Origin: Isoetes taiwanensis
Lineage: Eukaryota > Streptophyta > Lycopodiopsida > Isoetales > Isoetaceae
Reading direction: 5' to 3'
Assembly: GCA_021234155.1 (NCBI GenBank)
Contig: JAJEKV010000184.1
Span: 310,001 to 374,000, forward strand
DNA: 64,000 nt
Part shown: one piece after another, positions 12,587 to 23,723 of the stretch
How the letters are laid out: every line of letters begins with the position of its first letter
Position numbering within the stretch: the first letter of the stretch is position 1
Position numbers and translations under genes: made by a program
The notes under the pieces: generated by a model
Told to the model about the DNA's origin: nothing
Databases searched by the model: none
The model's input: only the letters and a program-made list of their open reading frames with translations

Positions 12587-13540
12587 GGCCCTTTTTCCAC
12601 GACACTGGTATCTTATATTTATCAACATATTATTGGGCCACATAAGCATATAAGATAGGCTGGTTTTTCCACTGCAATTTATAAGACATGTCTCAAAGGC
12701 CTTCGTACAACTCTGTAGTCTTATTTTCTTTCGGGGGAAACCCCCCGCCAGAAAATAAGACATCTAATCCTATCCAATCATGGTGCTTCTCTGCCTAAAC
12801 TTTAGGGCATCACAAAAAAAAAGGCTGGAGTGGAATCGTTAAGGTCGGATTGCTTAAGGGACAGGTCGAAGCAAGTCAGATTGAAGGTCGAAGCAACGAC
12901 AACAGCGTTGAAGAAATTGGTTCGAGTCCAAGTCGAAGCTTTGAATAGGCTTTGAAGCTTTGAACAGACGTTGAAGAAATTGGTTGCAGGTCGGATTGCT
13001 TAACGGGCAGGCCGAAGCAAGTCGGATTTGCAGGTCGAAGCGTTGAATAGGCGTTGAATAGGCGTTGAACAGGTCTGGAATAGGCGTTGAACAGGTCTGG
13101 AATCATAATCTCTTCCTGTGCATATCTCTTCCTCAAATCTCTTCTGGCAAGATCCAAAACAGAATGCCTTGTTCAGAACAGTGAATCAAGCCGTTACCTA
13201 TTCCAGTTTTGCCGTTACCTTTTTGCATCCGTCCATTTGATGCAAAAGCTAAGAAAATTAGAAGGTTTTCATCAATGGTTCTTCATCAGCAGCAGTTATC
13301 ACCCATCAAGAAATGGTTCTGCGAAAGTGAAATTATGCATGTGACAAACATGCAAGAAAACCAGGGAGTAGTGGAAAATCAGATTTTATGAGACATGTCT
13401 TATATTATGAGCTACTTCTTATAATGGAGCCGTGGAAAAGTATTTTTTTAAAGACATGTCATAAGAATGACATAGCACCTCAAATGTTGTCTTATAGTTA
13501 TAAGACAGCCATATTTTAAGCCAACCGTGGAAAAAGGGCC
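12587..13540. mobile_element. Non-autonomous PIF/Harbinger-like element, 954 bp
   Basis: Perfect 15-bp terminal inverted repeats GGCCCTTTTTCCACG / CGTGGAAAAAGGGCC are flanked on both sides by TTA (12584-12586 and 13541-13543), the TSD expected for PIF/Harbinger. Subterminal copies of ATAAGACATGTC-like motifs occur near both ends, in opposite orientations. The interior (about 12835-13105) holds a family of short repeats around GGTCGAAGC and GCGTTGAATAG or GCGTTGAACAG. No transposase is present, so it depends on a partner element. Confidence 0.82.
12835..13105. repeat. Short tandem repeats inside the PIF/Harbinger-like element
   Basis: Repeated variants of AGGTCGAAGC, GGTCGGATTGCTTAA and GCGTTGAATAGGCGTTGAAC(AGGTCTGGAATAG) occur in imperfect tandem. 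The minus-strand ORF across them shows the matching protein repeat LFNAYS, most likely a by-product. Confidence 0.65.
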
Positions 13541-13543
13541 TTA

Positions 13544-14167
13544 GTGAATACTACCAAGTGCTCAACCAAATAGAGTAAATTAATTATAAAGCATTACTTG
13601 AAATTTTAATGTAGCCTTGTTTATTTCATTTTAAACGAATCACTGTAGCAATAAATTTTGAGAGCCCAATCTAAAGTTATCCTTACAGAATTTCTTCTTA
13701 ATGGGATTTACCCATGAATTTGATATATAAAGCTGTTTATGCGAATATTTTATGGAAGATTTTGAGGGGAGAGAGGACTATGACTTACGTTATATGCATG
13801 GTCATGTCGGACTATATATTTAAAACTAGGGTATGAACTGTTTATTAACTATTCTTTTAGAAGGAACTTTAATGTCAACAAAAGGGTGACGATATTGTTG
13901 TTCCATATGGACAGAAACACAACCCTAGACCTAAGATCATAACTTGAAATGATGTATGACACTCCAGACAATTTTGCAACTAGACTATAATGTATTAAAA
14001 TTTAGTCCAAACAATATTAAGATATAAGTTGAATAAATGTATTAAGTATCATATACTTATACACCTATGTGATCTCGTAAAGTATAATGTATCGCATACA
14101 TGTATGAAATGAACATTGATGGTTATTTATTTTTATTCATTTGATATTAAATATGGTTGATACGAAG
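13544..14167. other. AT-rich stretch without a gene
   Basis: About 620 bp between the PIF/Harbinger-like element and the next LINE. I see no coding exon, repeat or terminus here. Confidence 0.4.
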
Positions 14168-14176
14168 ATAAAACAA

Positions 14177-14770
14177 ATGATGACAGGTTATCCACAGGTG
14201 CCCGCATGTTAATGCCTTCCGACATCACTATGATCCTCGCATATCTGCAGTATGCACGCTCTGCCTTTCAGGCATTGAGACTCTTGAGCACTATCTCCTT
14301 GATTGTCCAGAGGTTCAACCAGCATGGTCCTGAATACAAGGTTTGTTTAACAGTACATTGGACTGCCAATGCATCCTCTCGACGTCTTATCCCAACGCAT
14401 GGCCTCCAGCTAAACAGAGGGCATTCCATCTTGGTTCTGGTTGGCTCCTGTGATCGATATGGGAGCGTCGCAAACACCACATCTTTCAGGGCATTTATTC
14501 ACCTGTATGTGGTGTTGTTATGGTGGCCTAGAAAAAGATACTGGCAGCCTACGAGTGTTCCTTCCTTGAATCAGAAATGATGGAAGACATCTAGATTCAG
14601 TATCTTCGAATTGATTTTTATTGTTAATCTCCTATTCTGGAGTAAGTACATTGTGCTCCAGGCTCGTGCTCCTGTGGCATCTTTTTGTGCTTATATAGTT
14701 AGATGAGACATATAAATTTTATACTTTTTATCTGATTAATAAAATTTTTGGCTTTCATCCTTCAAAAAAA
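14177..14770 (+). mobile_element. Short 3' end of a poly(A) LINE with zinc-knuckle terminus
   Basis: A 9-bp duplication ATAAAACAA lies at 14168-14176 and 14771-14779, the second after a short A tract. Near the 5' end one frame reads CPHVNAFRHHYDPRISAVC, then TLCLSGIETLEHYLLDCPEV. This is the C-x2-C...H...C zinc-knuckle at the C-terminus of many non-LTR polyproteins. The rest is 3' untranslated sequence. Only the last tenth of an element was inserted. Confidence 0.75.
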
Positions 14771-14949
14771 ATAAAACAACATCTAATCTTGAAACAACCA
14801 CTACTTTTTTGGTAGCCCATATACAGTGAGGGATAGTCCTCGAATGATGAGGATGGAGGTGTAGAAGTTGTCCACCGGAAGTGAGTTCTGCCCTGAACCT
14901 GGATTGTTTGACATAATACAGAATTATTTTCCTGTCATGGATGAAATGG

Positions 14950-15990
14950 ATGTAGATGAATTAGACAACATCATCTGCACAGGGTAGGTTCTATATTCCG
15001 AGGCTGGAAAGCCTTTATATCCTCATGCGAAGACATTTTGCTCATCCTTAACTTGCAACATAAATCCGGTCGCAGTAATAATAGTATGTCAGAGCTTCTT
15101 AGGTATGTACTCCTTATATACTTGATTTTGGGTTGTTTTACAAAGTTTTCGATCACTTTATTTTATCTTTGGGTTGACACTTGTCCCTTCTCTCAAGTTT
15201 GCTTGCTGAGATACTTCCAAGTGGTTCCTAAAAATAGGAGGGAGGCAAGAGAGTTACTATGGGGAATGGGGCTGGAATATAATTGTATACATGCATGTCC
15301 AACTGATATTGTCCTATTTTGTAATGAATACAAGAATATGCAAGAATGTCCAAAATGCAAAGAACTAAGATGACGACATGAAAATGAAAGTACCTAAGAA
15401 GGTTTTGAGGCATTGCCAATTATCCCTCGTTTACATCACATGTTTAGGTTGCCATCACTCGCAGCATTTATGGATTTCTATGCAACACATGGGAGCAAAG
15501 ATGGCATCATGAGAATTCCTGCAGATGGCTAAGCCTTGAAGACACTGCAGATAGGCACATTGAAGACAAATGGCCAATTTTAATGGAGGAACTAAATGGA
15601 TGGTATTCCATTTGGTACAATGTCATCCTCACATAGTGTTTGGCCCATTATTATTATCAATTACAACATTCCACCTTGGATGGCAACTAAGCCTAGGCAC
15701 ATGATGTTGACACTTATTGTAACAGGCATGTTTGTGCTTGAGTTATTTAAGATCTTTCTTATGCTTCACTCTGTTTTTATGTATTTTTCTCATATATCTT
15801 TCAATAGAGAAGTATCAAGTGAAAAATATAGATCTTTACATGGAGCCCGTCGTTGAGGAGCTAGAGACATTGTGGAAAGGAATAAAAATGTGCGACATGG
15901 TGAAGGAGCCCCACATTTCATGGGATCTTACACGTTACCGTCCACGATTATCCCGAGTTTTGTGTAGCCTCAGGTATCAATTTTAGTGTT
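14950..15990 (+). pseudogene. CACTA transposase (TNP2 family) remnant
   Basis: Successive TNP2 (Pfam Transposase_21) blocks are visible. At 15208-15372 the sequence reads REARELLWGMGLEYNCIHAC, then a CxxC-containing EYKNMQECPKCKEL. At about 15418-15530 it reads IPRLHHMFRLPSLAAFMDF, then HGSKDGIMRIPADG and a stop. At 15601-15725 it reads FGTMSSSHSVWPIIIINYN, then PPWMATKPRHMMLTLIV, and at 15810-15900 KNIDLYMEPVVEELETLWKG. Probable introns (for example 15100-15210 and 15727-15808) separate the blocks. Stops and frameshifts show it is inactive. No CACTA termini were found next to it; a LINE end lies just upstream and a TTCTA-tailed element just downstream. It would have cut and inserted CACTA elements such as those elsewhere in the window. 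Confidence 0.85.
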
Positions 15991-16118
15991 TATTTTTGGT
16001 TTAACAACATATTAATACAAAAAATGATTTACAGGGGGCATCAAAAGTATTTGCCAAATAGTTATTCGCTTCGTGGTAACGACATAACAAAATAAACAAA
16101 AGCATTACTCCTAAAGAT

Positions 16119-16700
16119 TGGTTAGAATAGAATAGAATAGATTTTTTATCGTCCATCGAGACCAATTGGCCTATGGGACCCAAACAAAAAGAGAGCAGCA
16201 AGCGTATTACTGTCAGGATTAAAAAAACCCGCCCTTGAAGGGTTTTCAAGGGAAAAACCTTAGCAGTAATAAGTATGCTGACACGCTGTACAAATGTGTA
16301 AGACAGTTTAAAACTCTCCCGGAGGACACAACTGAGTCCGTGCATCCATAACCTCCTGGTGGTATGACCCCAACAAACCCACTGAAGCTGTATTCAATAA
16401 TTCATGCAATGGTTGGCCAGGCACTAGTAATCGAACATACCGCTCTCGGATATGGGCAAATGCTGGGCCGATCTAGAGGGCATGACATTCATCCTCAATG
16501 GCGCCGTAGTGGCAACACTGGCAAAGCCTTTCCTCTCGTGCTTCCCGAGCCCAACATTCTGTTTCAATGCGGATGGGCACCCATGCGAATGGAAGCTATA
16601 AGTCTACGGTTCTTCATAGGCAAATGGGTGTACACGTACTGGTGTGGGCCTCTCGTGAGTCTAGGATTGATGGAACAATAGAACCTTCAACTCCCCTCCA
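16119..16700 (-). mobile_element. Non-LTR retrotransposon remnant with (TTCTA)n tail, copy 2, inverted
   Basis: This is the same family as the element ending at 11975, on the opposite strand. The tail TTCTATTCTATTCTA lies at 16128-16142 read inverted, preceded by the shared 3' region with the hairpin CCCTTGAA/TTCAAGGG (16231-16251). Minus-strand coding reads MKNRRLIASIRMGAHP, then after one frameshift RIETECWAREAREERLCQCC and GAIEDECHAL (about 16610-16455), followed by FAHIRERYVRLLVPG. That gives a clean CxxC...H zinc-knuckle C-terminus. Upstream sequence past about 16700 is too decayed to assign. Confidence 0.8.
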
Positions 16701-18280
16701 CCTTGAATGAAGAGATTATCAACATTCTATCGATTAGGCTATTGTTCGGACCTAAAAATTGTACACCTCTTAGATCTAATGCACATTTTCAAGAATATTG
16801 CCCATTCTTTATGGAGGCATTTGACGGGAGCGTGCGAGACACTAAGCGCAAAGAAATAATGCCTGAGTTATGACGAATCGAAACGGAAAGCAAACCACCT
16901 CTTATTCGACATGGCCCATGAGTTTTGAGGGAACAAGATCTTAGTAAAAAAGATGCACCTAGACTACCACATCGTCGGATTTGTCAATCCTACGGCCCAG
17001 ACCATATGTTGGAGCCTCTGGGAACTTCTCGTTTCGCTTATGCTCATTTATGATTGGGGGTGCCAATGATTTTGAGATGTCAAATACGAGTTTGCCTAAG
17101 GTTTTGATGGTATATCGAGCCTCTATACGACTTCGCTTAAGGTTTTAGAATATGAAGTTCAGGGGCTCGAAACTCTACCAAAATAACTCAATGTCCTAAT
17201 AAAACTACATTAACCAAACTAAACAGTGGACTAACGTGATTATTGTTTATCTTAAATCAATATTTTTTCTATAACGACCCGTTGAATTATTTTAGGGATA
17301 TGGTCTATAGTTTCAGAAATTATATTTGTATCAAATCTCCCTGGGATCCCCTGTTATTTTGCTATATATTCAAGTGAAAAATGTTATAAAAAAATGTGTG
17401 CACACCTACACTTAGGGCCCATTAACTTAACTCATGGGCTCTTAACTTAGTATAAGATTCAGCTTGTATCAACTGTTAATTATTGATTAACCCTATATTA
17501 ACGCCCTGTATTAACTTACCCCTGAAATAAATGAACGCTACAATAACCTTAAATAAATAAAAGAAATAATTACATGTCAGATTATCCCTCATACCTCATA
17601 TTATAGGTTACATATTATATCTTCTCTAATAGTCATGTGTCATATTCAGAGAAAGACACACAATGCAGCACCATGTGAACACAATCTATGTCGTAATAGG
17701 AACATTTATAATAGCAAGATTATGAACAATTATCTTCTCAACTCCAGAAAAAACAAAAAAATACTTTGTATGGGTTTGATCCCCATGACAGTACCCATTT
17801 GAGGTATCTTGACCCATTATCTCCTATTATCTTATGGGCATATGGATAGGCCTTTAAAATGAGCAGGAATTCCGTATGGAAAAAAAAAAACCACCATCCA
17901 AGAGAAACTTTCCAGCCCACCCCTGCGATCCAAGCACAAAGGCGAGAGATGCTACATGGTTCTCTGCAATAGTTCAATTCATTGATTTCAATCAAAACCA
18001 CGGAAGACTTGTGCTGCATCTAGAAAGGAGTAAAGCTTACAATAAACTGAGACGGCAGTGCGGCTTGCCTATCTTTCCTGCACCTCTTCCTGCTCCCGCT
18101 ACTGGAGCCGGTAGATAAAGCCCAAGTAGAAGACCTGGTAGAGGGACCCTCCCCCATTGCACATATTGGCATGGCACACCAGCTCTATTGATCGGCAATG
18201 TGGGCTTGCTCTACAGGTGTTTCGGGCTTGCTCTGCAGGTGTTCCCCTCTCCTCCCTTGTGATAATAACTAAGAGATTTG
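16701..18280. other. Unassigned stretch
   Basis: About 1.6 kb. The first few hundred bases may be further decayed non-LTR sequence. A ten-base A tract lies near 17880. Short ORFs here show no recognisable domain and no clear element ends. Confidence 0.35.
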
Positions 18281-18287
18281 CAGCTCA

Positions 18288-18535
18288 TCATAGATCAGAA
18301 GTGTGCATTTCGGGGAAGGTGAAGCCGGGAGGGATTACTAGTCGGACGTGGGTCTGCAAGACATCCACTGAAACTGATGCAGTATCCAATACAGGAATAC
18401 CAAACGAAGGCAGAAGTGGCAGATCAAAAGCTGTGTTAACAAGAGATTCAGATGACAGTGGTGAGTCCAGTAAAAATTCAAAGCTCCCAAGCTAGGAATC
18501 TCACCTAAAGCCTGGAAGATTGACGCATTCGCCAT
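18288..18535 (-). pseudogene. Unrecognised protein-coding fragment with one frameshift
   Basis: A start codon at 18535 opens MANASIFQALGEIPSLG. After a single frame change near 18497 the reading continues SFEFLLDSPLSSESLVN and FDLPLLPSFGIPVLD, then HVRLVIPPGFTFPEM to a stop at 18288. Composition is protein-like (balanced, few rare codons) and contrasts with the shadow frames. The frame change could be a short intron, an indel or a base error. I do not recognise a family, and it may be chance. Confidence 0.3.
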
Positions 18536-18559
18536 GGCCTGAAGCTTTTGCAAGTTCAC

Positions 18560-19600
18560 AAACAGCTAATATACAACCCACGAAGATTTCTCAAGAACAA
18601 CTAACAGAAATCAAAATAGAAGGAAAGGCGATGACCGTGCAAACTCTGCTTATCAGAGATTGACCATTTTCCATCGCTTTCTCAGCAAGTTTTTCACGGC
18701 ACGCTAGGAGCGTTTTGATCCATGGCTGGCTGGGAGCCGTGACCCTACGCCGGAATAAGACAGCGCACACGCAGAACAAGGGGCTGGCTAGGAGTCGTGG
18801 CTTTGCACCGGAATAAGACAGGGCATCCACAAATAAGGGGAACGAGAGAAGGGGACCAACTGAACAATTGAAATACCTACATGATTACGTTGCATTCAAG
18901 AAGGAGAAGCAGTACGACTAGAAGGTTTTATGACACCGACGCCACTTTTGCCCTTTCTCCGGAATCATCAAAATACGTGAATCCGATACTGGATTCGGGA
19001 ATCGCGTTCCACACGGCTATGAATATCTTAGGCCATGTGTCATTTGCTGGATAACTGGGAGGAGGAACCCGAGTACGGACGGCTGGTAGCATTAAATAAA
19101 ATATCGGAGGATGGCAGGTATTAATATTTAGGTATTCCAGATGAAGGTAGCATGAGATGGAATCACGCAACATGTCACACAACGGGAGGCCCGAAAAAAG
19201 GGGGAGGATTCGATATTTATTTGCGAAAATCCTGTCATCTCAGGCTCTACAGGTTTGTTCCATCTGACAAGGATGGGATCTGGCCCCCAATGGCATTGTG
19301 TCTTGTCTATCTGGCATGGGCACTAGTTTCCTGTTAGTTTGCGAGTAATCGAGACTGATCATCTTCTTGAAACAACAAAAAAACAGTGAAGAAAAGGTAG
19401 ACTTTTGGCATTTAGGTTAAATTGCTTTTGAATTTCCATAATCATGAGGCTTAAGTGAATCCAACAACGGGGAGAAAAATTAAGCAAAAGCAGGGGGTGG
19501 CCGAAAAATAAAAGGTGAAGAAAATTTGAAAGAAAAGCAAGGGAAAAGCTAGAATTAGACTAAAATGAAACCTCTCAATTGCAACAAAGCTTAATCTATC
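18560..19600. other. Unassigned stretch upstream of the 18.3-kb fragment
   Basis: Contains a short imperfect direct repeat (GGCTGGCTGGGAGCCGTG and GGCTGGCTAGGAGTCGTG, 18724 and 18782). If the fragment at 18288-18535 is a gene, this would be its promoter side. No coding exon is recognised. Confidence 0.35.
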
Positions 19601-19603
19601 CAC

Positions 19604-19969
19604 TTAATTTAGGCTGATATAATTACGCAGAGAAAACCTGTACATAAATGTAGTGTTCATTCCAATCTTATCTCCAATAAATTCCTCCAACCAAGATTCT
19701 GTAATTTGGGTTTCATCTTCTTCACAGCTTGGAACAAATGAATGTTCATGATGGAAATGATTTTCAGGAAATGTTTGATGAGTTATAAGAGAATCCCAAA
19801 GTCGAAAGGAAGTGCCAGAAAAGAAACCACAGGTTAAGCTGTCCCCATCGATTAGAATGGCAAAGATTTTTATGTCCATCTGTAGCTCATGAAACCGGGA
19901 ATCAAAGGAATTGCTAGCCTCCATAGGGCTAGAAAATAGATTCAAGGAAATTGGGATCAGAGAGAGCAA
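19604..19969 (-). CDS. Hypothetical protein, 121 codons (106 from the inner ATG)
   Basis: An open frame with a second methionine at residue 16 (MEASNSFDSRFHELQMDI). It is rich in acidic residues near LEEF and DEETQ-like stretches and has no transmembrane segment or known motif. No splice signals or homologous neighbour support it, so it may be a chance ORF or one exon of an unknown gene. Confidence 0.22.
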   Translation of the reverse strand: MLSLIPISLNLFSSPMEASNSFDSRFHELQMDIKIFAILIDGDSLTCGFFSGTSFRLWDSLITHQTFPENHFHHEHSFVPSCEEDETQITESWLEEFIGDKIGMNTTFMYRFSLRNYISLN

Positions 19970-20524
19970 ATTTCAAATTCTTTGAGGAAGGTTGGCCAAT
20001 AAAGTAATTTGAACAGAAAAATTAGGAAAAAGACAAATTTTCCAAGAAAATAGGCGCATGTCCATTTCTCCCCCTCCTCGTTTCGTGCACTTTTAAAGTT
20101 GGAGATTTGTATGCATGGCTCAAATATTTGAGTCCCAACATGCTGCAACATTATTTCAAATGTCTCGATTGGATCAGTTTAAATGGATAGTAATTCAGGT
20201 ATGTGCATAAGAGTTCCTTCTTTTTAGCTATGTGTTGAACACCTAAGTTGGTTTCTCGTTTTTGTTGCAGATCAGTATAGGATGATGCTGTTTAGAAGGA
20301 TTTTAAGATATTTACAGTACGATTTCCGATGCATGGAGTACTCAAAGTAAGCAATTTAAAACCATACTTGGCATGTAACAAGAAACACTGTTAGGTATGT
20401 ATAATTGATGGCTTTTGATATTTTTTATTGCGAGGTAATAAAAACAATCATGTGCAAGCACAAGATGCCCCATGAAATGGAAGTCATTATTGTCAGATAA
20501 GAGTCCATTGAATTTAAATGATTT

Positions 20525-21508
20525 TTTTTTAAAGAAAAACTATAAAAAATGCTGCTGTATTTTATAGGAATACTAAAATGCCCTTGTATTTTTGTAAATT
20601 ATCTAGTTGCCCTATCTTTTCGTCTACAAACAAGGATGGGCCTATGTTTTCCTTCTCCAAGGCAAGCAAAGGGCCAGGCAATAAATGAGGTTCAGATCAA
20701 GCTTTGAGCTTCCCTTTTCTATCCTAATTGCGCCACAGCCATGGTGTGTACTGGATCCTTTCACATCTAAAGTTCCCCTTGTGCACTGCTCCATCACATT
20801 TTTCCAGAGTTGAAAACATCTCTAAATTGTTTGGATCTGGCTAGGCTCGGATCCTCTGAGAATTTGGGCAAAAAATTGGGCGAGAAGTCGGTTTGAGGCC
20901 CAGAAATTCTGTAGATTTGGTTGCCAAAATTGCCATAGCCAAATTGGGGCTTTTCTTATTTGATGAACTTGGAGGAAGAAAAGGAAGCTCCAGCTTCTTC
21001 ATTTTTTGAAACCCAGATGTCCAATTGATCCTTTATTCTGTTCCAACATCGGTGAACTTTTTTTGTATCGAGGGCCATTCCCACTACCCATCTGTGCATT
21101 TTTCAGCTAAGGTGCAGCCAGCAGTTGGAGCTACTGCATGTTTTGAAGTAAGAAACAAATATTTTTCTCTGTTATAAATTAGAATTTCCATGAGTGGAAG
21201 CTACCAGCAAAAAACGCTCTCTTGTAGCTTTGCCTAATTTGAACGCTATATAGAGAAACAATTTGAGTTCCATCTAAAGCCCTAAATTGAATACTCTATT
21301 GTAGAATAGGCCACCTCCAAAATTGTCTTTGATGCAAAGTGATCTCCAGCCAAAATTGTCTTCGTGGACGGGATCTTTCATGATGCCAGATATAAGGACC
21401 GTTGGAATAGGACCAAGTAGGGGCATTTTAATAAATTAAGAAAATACAGAGACATTTTCATAAATATTTAAAAATACAAGGGCATTTTTATAATTTTCCC
21501 TTTTCAAT
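20525..21508. mobile_element. Candidate TIR element with ~85-bp inverted ends
   Basis: The left end (about 20534-20615) and the inverted right end (about 21505-21422) share the pattern TATAAAAATGC..TGTATTTT, then AAAATG.C..TGTATTTT and TAAATTA....TGCCC. Each arm therefore contains two copies of an AAATGCCCTTGTATTTT-like motif. Long TIRs with no coding interior resemble Mutator-like non-autonomous elements. No clean 9-bp target duplication was found, so the exact borders and superfamily are unsure. It lies just downstream of the receptor-kinase 3' end. Confidence 0.5.
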
Positions 21509-21692
21509 CATCCTCCTGGCACAATAAACATATTCATATTAGGTACTCAGAGAAATAGCCAAATGATCCCGAGCTATCATAAAATTCATTTAGTTTTTCC
21601 CTTTCACGAGGACAATCCTTCGTGAGACAGCATATTTTAAACCTTGGAAAACGAACGAGTCCTTTGTTTTCAAATAAAGAGCAATGCATTCG

Positions 21693-22769
21693 TTAGGGTT
21701 TGAAAGTGCAGCACTGCTGAAGCATGATATCCTGAGTGGAGGGCGTAAGTGGAAGTGGTGATTTAGCCTCCAGCATAAGAAGCGCATCAGCCATGGAAGG
21801 CCGTTTCTCAGGATCCCGCTGCAGGCAGGAGAATGCAACTTGGATCACTATTTTGGCTTGCACTTTATCCACAGAATTTTGGATAGCTTTGTCCACAAGG
21901 TCACTGGGGAAGAATTCTTCATTTCCACAATTTGCAATGACATCAATAACCGATTGCCCTGGAAGATTCACCACTCTTTCTGCACTAAGAATTTCTAAGA
22001 GGATCACACCAAAACTGTACACGTCCATCTTGCCATTTCGATCTGTTCCAATAAAGTACTCTGGAGCAACATACTCTGGACTTCCGATTAGATTATTCCT
22101 CAATGTGTTGAGACCAAAAAGCCCAATTTTGGCATGAAATTTGGCATCCACAAAGATGTTTTGGGCCTTCAGATCCAGATGAAGAACTTGCTGCTCATGA
22201 AGGTAAGCCATTCCTGATGCAATTCCTGTAATGATGTTGAATCTCTTTTTCCAACTCATTGGGCTAATGATGTTGTTAAATATCCATGCATCTAATGAAT
22301 CATTCACTACATATTCATATACAAGAACTCTGTGAGACCCTTGGTTGCAATAGCCAAGAAGCTGAACCAGATTAGTATGATGCATTTGGGAGATGGTAGA
22401 AATTTCAGCAGAAAAATCCCCTGTAGTTTTCAGCACTTTAACAGTTAAATGCATTCCATTTTGAGACTGAGCTTTATATACAGCTGCAAATCCATCTTCA
22501 CGTACTTTATCTTTATAATCTTTTGTCATCCCTTGTATTTGTGAAGAAGAATACACTTTTAAGCCACTTTCAAGGTCTCTACTAACATCCTTGCACCCTT
22601 CTTGCTTTTGATATGCCATAAAATCCTTATTTTCTTGGTCATAGTTCTGTACACGATTTAAAGGTTCCTCATTTTCAATGTTATCGTTTACTCTTTCGAT
22701 TCGACCTGTGACCAAATAGCACCAAACCAGAGCAATAAGACAAACCATAAACAATATTATTCCCACAAT
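21693..22769 (-). pseudogene. S-domain receptor-like kinase, transmembrane and kinase half (split by CACTA insertion)
   Basis: The frame is open for 358 host codons. It opens with a transmembrane helix (VGIILFMVCLIALVWCYLV), then a juxtamembrane region, then a kinase fold from about residue 85. Landmarks, numbered with the first codon inside the transposon as 1: Lys112 in LTVKVLK (VAIK lysine), Glu123 (helix C), HLDLKAQN with Asp200 in place of HRD, APE at 236-238, DVYSFG at 250-255 and a C-terminal arginine in PEKRPSM. Two of three glycine-loop glycines are lost (REDGFAAVY), and the metal-binding DFG aspartate is replaced (LFGL, Leu218), so catalysis is doubtful even if restored. The extracellular half is at 37459-38350. 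The split falls exactly at the AAT target duplication (22767-22769). As it stands the half has no native start. Confidence 0.9.
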
Positions 22770-22789
22770 CACAACAAGAAAAGGGTCAT

Positions 22790-22980
22790 TTAGCGACGTT
22801 TAGCGGCGCCCGAGAACGACGCCTATGCGACGTCGACGAGCGCCGCAGGCGTCTCACGAGACGTCGTTCAGACATCGCCGCGATCGGCGACGCGGCGTCG
22901 CATGCGACGTCGGCGGCGTCGCTTCGCCGCGTCAGAGACGTCTTCGAGGCGCGTCGCACGTCGGCGTGGCGTCGCGCGTT
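22790..22980. repeat. Left subterminal repeat zone of the big CACTA element
   Basis: About 190 bp of GC-rich sequence with many overlapping copies of GACGTCG, GGCGTCGC and CGCCGCG in both orientations, presumably transposase-binding subterminal repeats. It ends abruptly at an A-only run. Confidence 0.75.
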
Positions 22981-23050
22981 AAAAAAAAAAAAAAAAAAAA
23001 AAATTTAAAAAAAAAAAAATTAAAAAAATTAAAAAAAAAAAAAAAAAAGG
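22981..23050. repeat. A-rich homopolymer tract
   Basis: Long A runs broken only by a few T (AAATTTAAA, AAATTAAAA) over about 70 bp, inside the CACTA element next to the subterminal zone. Length is likely to be unreliable in any assembly. Confidence 0.9.
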
Positions 23051-23221
23051 AAAGAATTTTAATAGTTAGTTACAATATCATATACAAGAGGCAAGTAGTG
23101 GCTATCTTTACGTGTTCCCTGTTAGGGGAAAACCCGTATAGCCAATTCTATAACAATACGACCAATATTAGACAATGACATTGAAAGTTAACGTGAACTA
23201 AGAGTTTATAGCACTTACGAA

Positions 23222-23650
23222 TCTATTTCGCCGCTGGAGAACCCAAGTGAGACTAATTGTTTGTTTGAAGTTACCTTGGCAGTCCGTGAGGCAGATGTTT
23301 TTTCTTGGAATCCTTTGCACGTTCGAAAGTGATCTGATTGCAAGGAATACAACATGACAAGTTAAATGTCTTATTTCGAATTGAACGAATGGCAACAAAT
23401 AACAAATACCTTGATATCTTCCTTATGGACAGATTAAGTGGTTTAGGGACCTTTGACCAATCGCCTCCCATTTTTTTGGCATTCGACTTCAATTTTGCAA
23501 TCACTCTTTTGCCTTTTCTATAAATCGATAGATTAACACAAAACAAAAGAATAAAAATAAGACTATGACTAGGTCATGTACCTTCTTTTCAAGCAGCTCC
23601 CCCATCATCGAAATGAGCCCCTTCCAAATCTGGATTAGTCGGATTAAAAG
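23222..23650 (-). CDS. Possible multi-exon gene inside the CACTA element
   Basis: Exon-like blocks with plausible splice sites occur in order on the minus strand. First IWKGLISMMGELLEKK (about 23640-23584) runs to a GTACATG donor. Next, after an acceptor at TTATAG, comes KGKRVIAKLKSNAKKMGGDW and VPKPLNLSIRKIS (about 23520-23410), before a GTATTT donor. After ATCAG comes TFERAKDSKKKHLPHGLPR (about 23335-23277), before a GTAACT donor. A GTAAGT donor follows a 15-bp block near 23222. The product is basic and matches no family I know. It could be a second CACTA-encoded protein, a captured host gene, or coincidence. Confidence 0.3.
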
Positions 23651-23723
23651 CTAGAGTTGGCTAACATACGCTTTAGGGTTATAAGCTAGATTTGGCCACC
23701 TCTACCTAAGAATTACAAGAAAA

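Noticed and set aside
20534-21505. LTR retrotransposon call for the paired ends
   Set aside because: The ends are inverted relative to each other, not direct, and there is no primer-binding site or gag-pol sequence.
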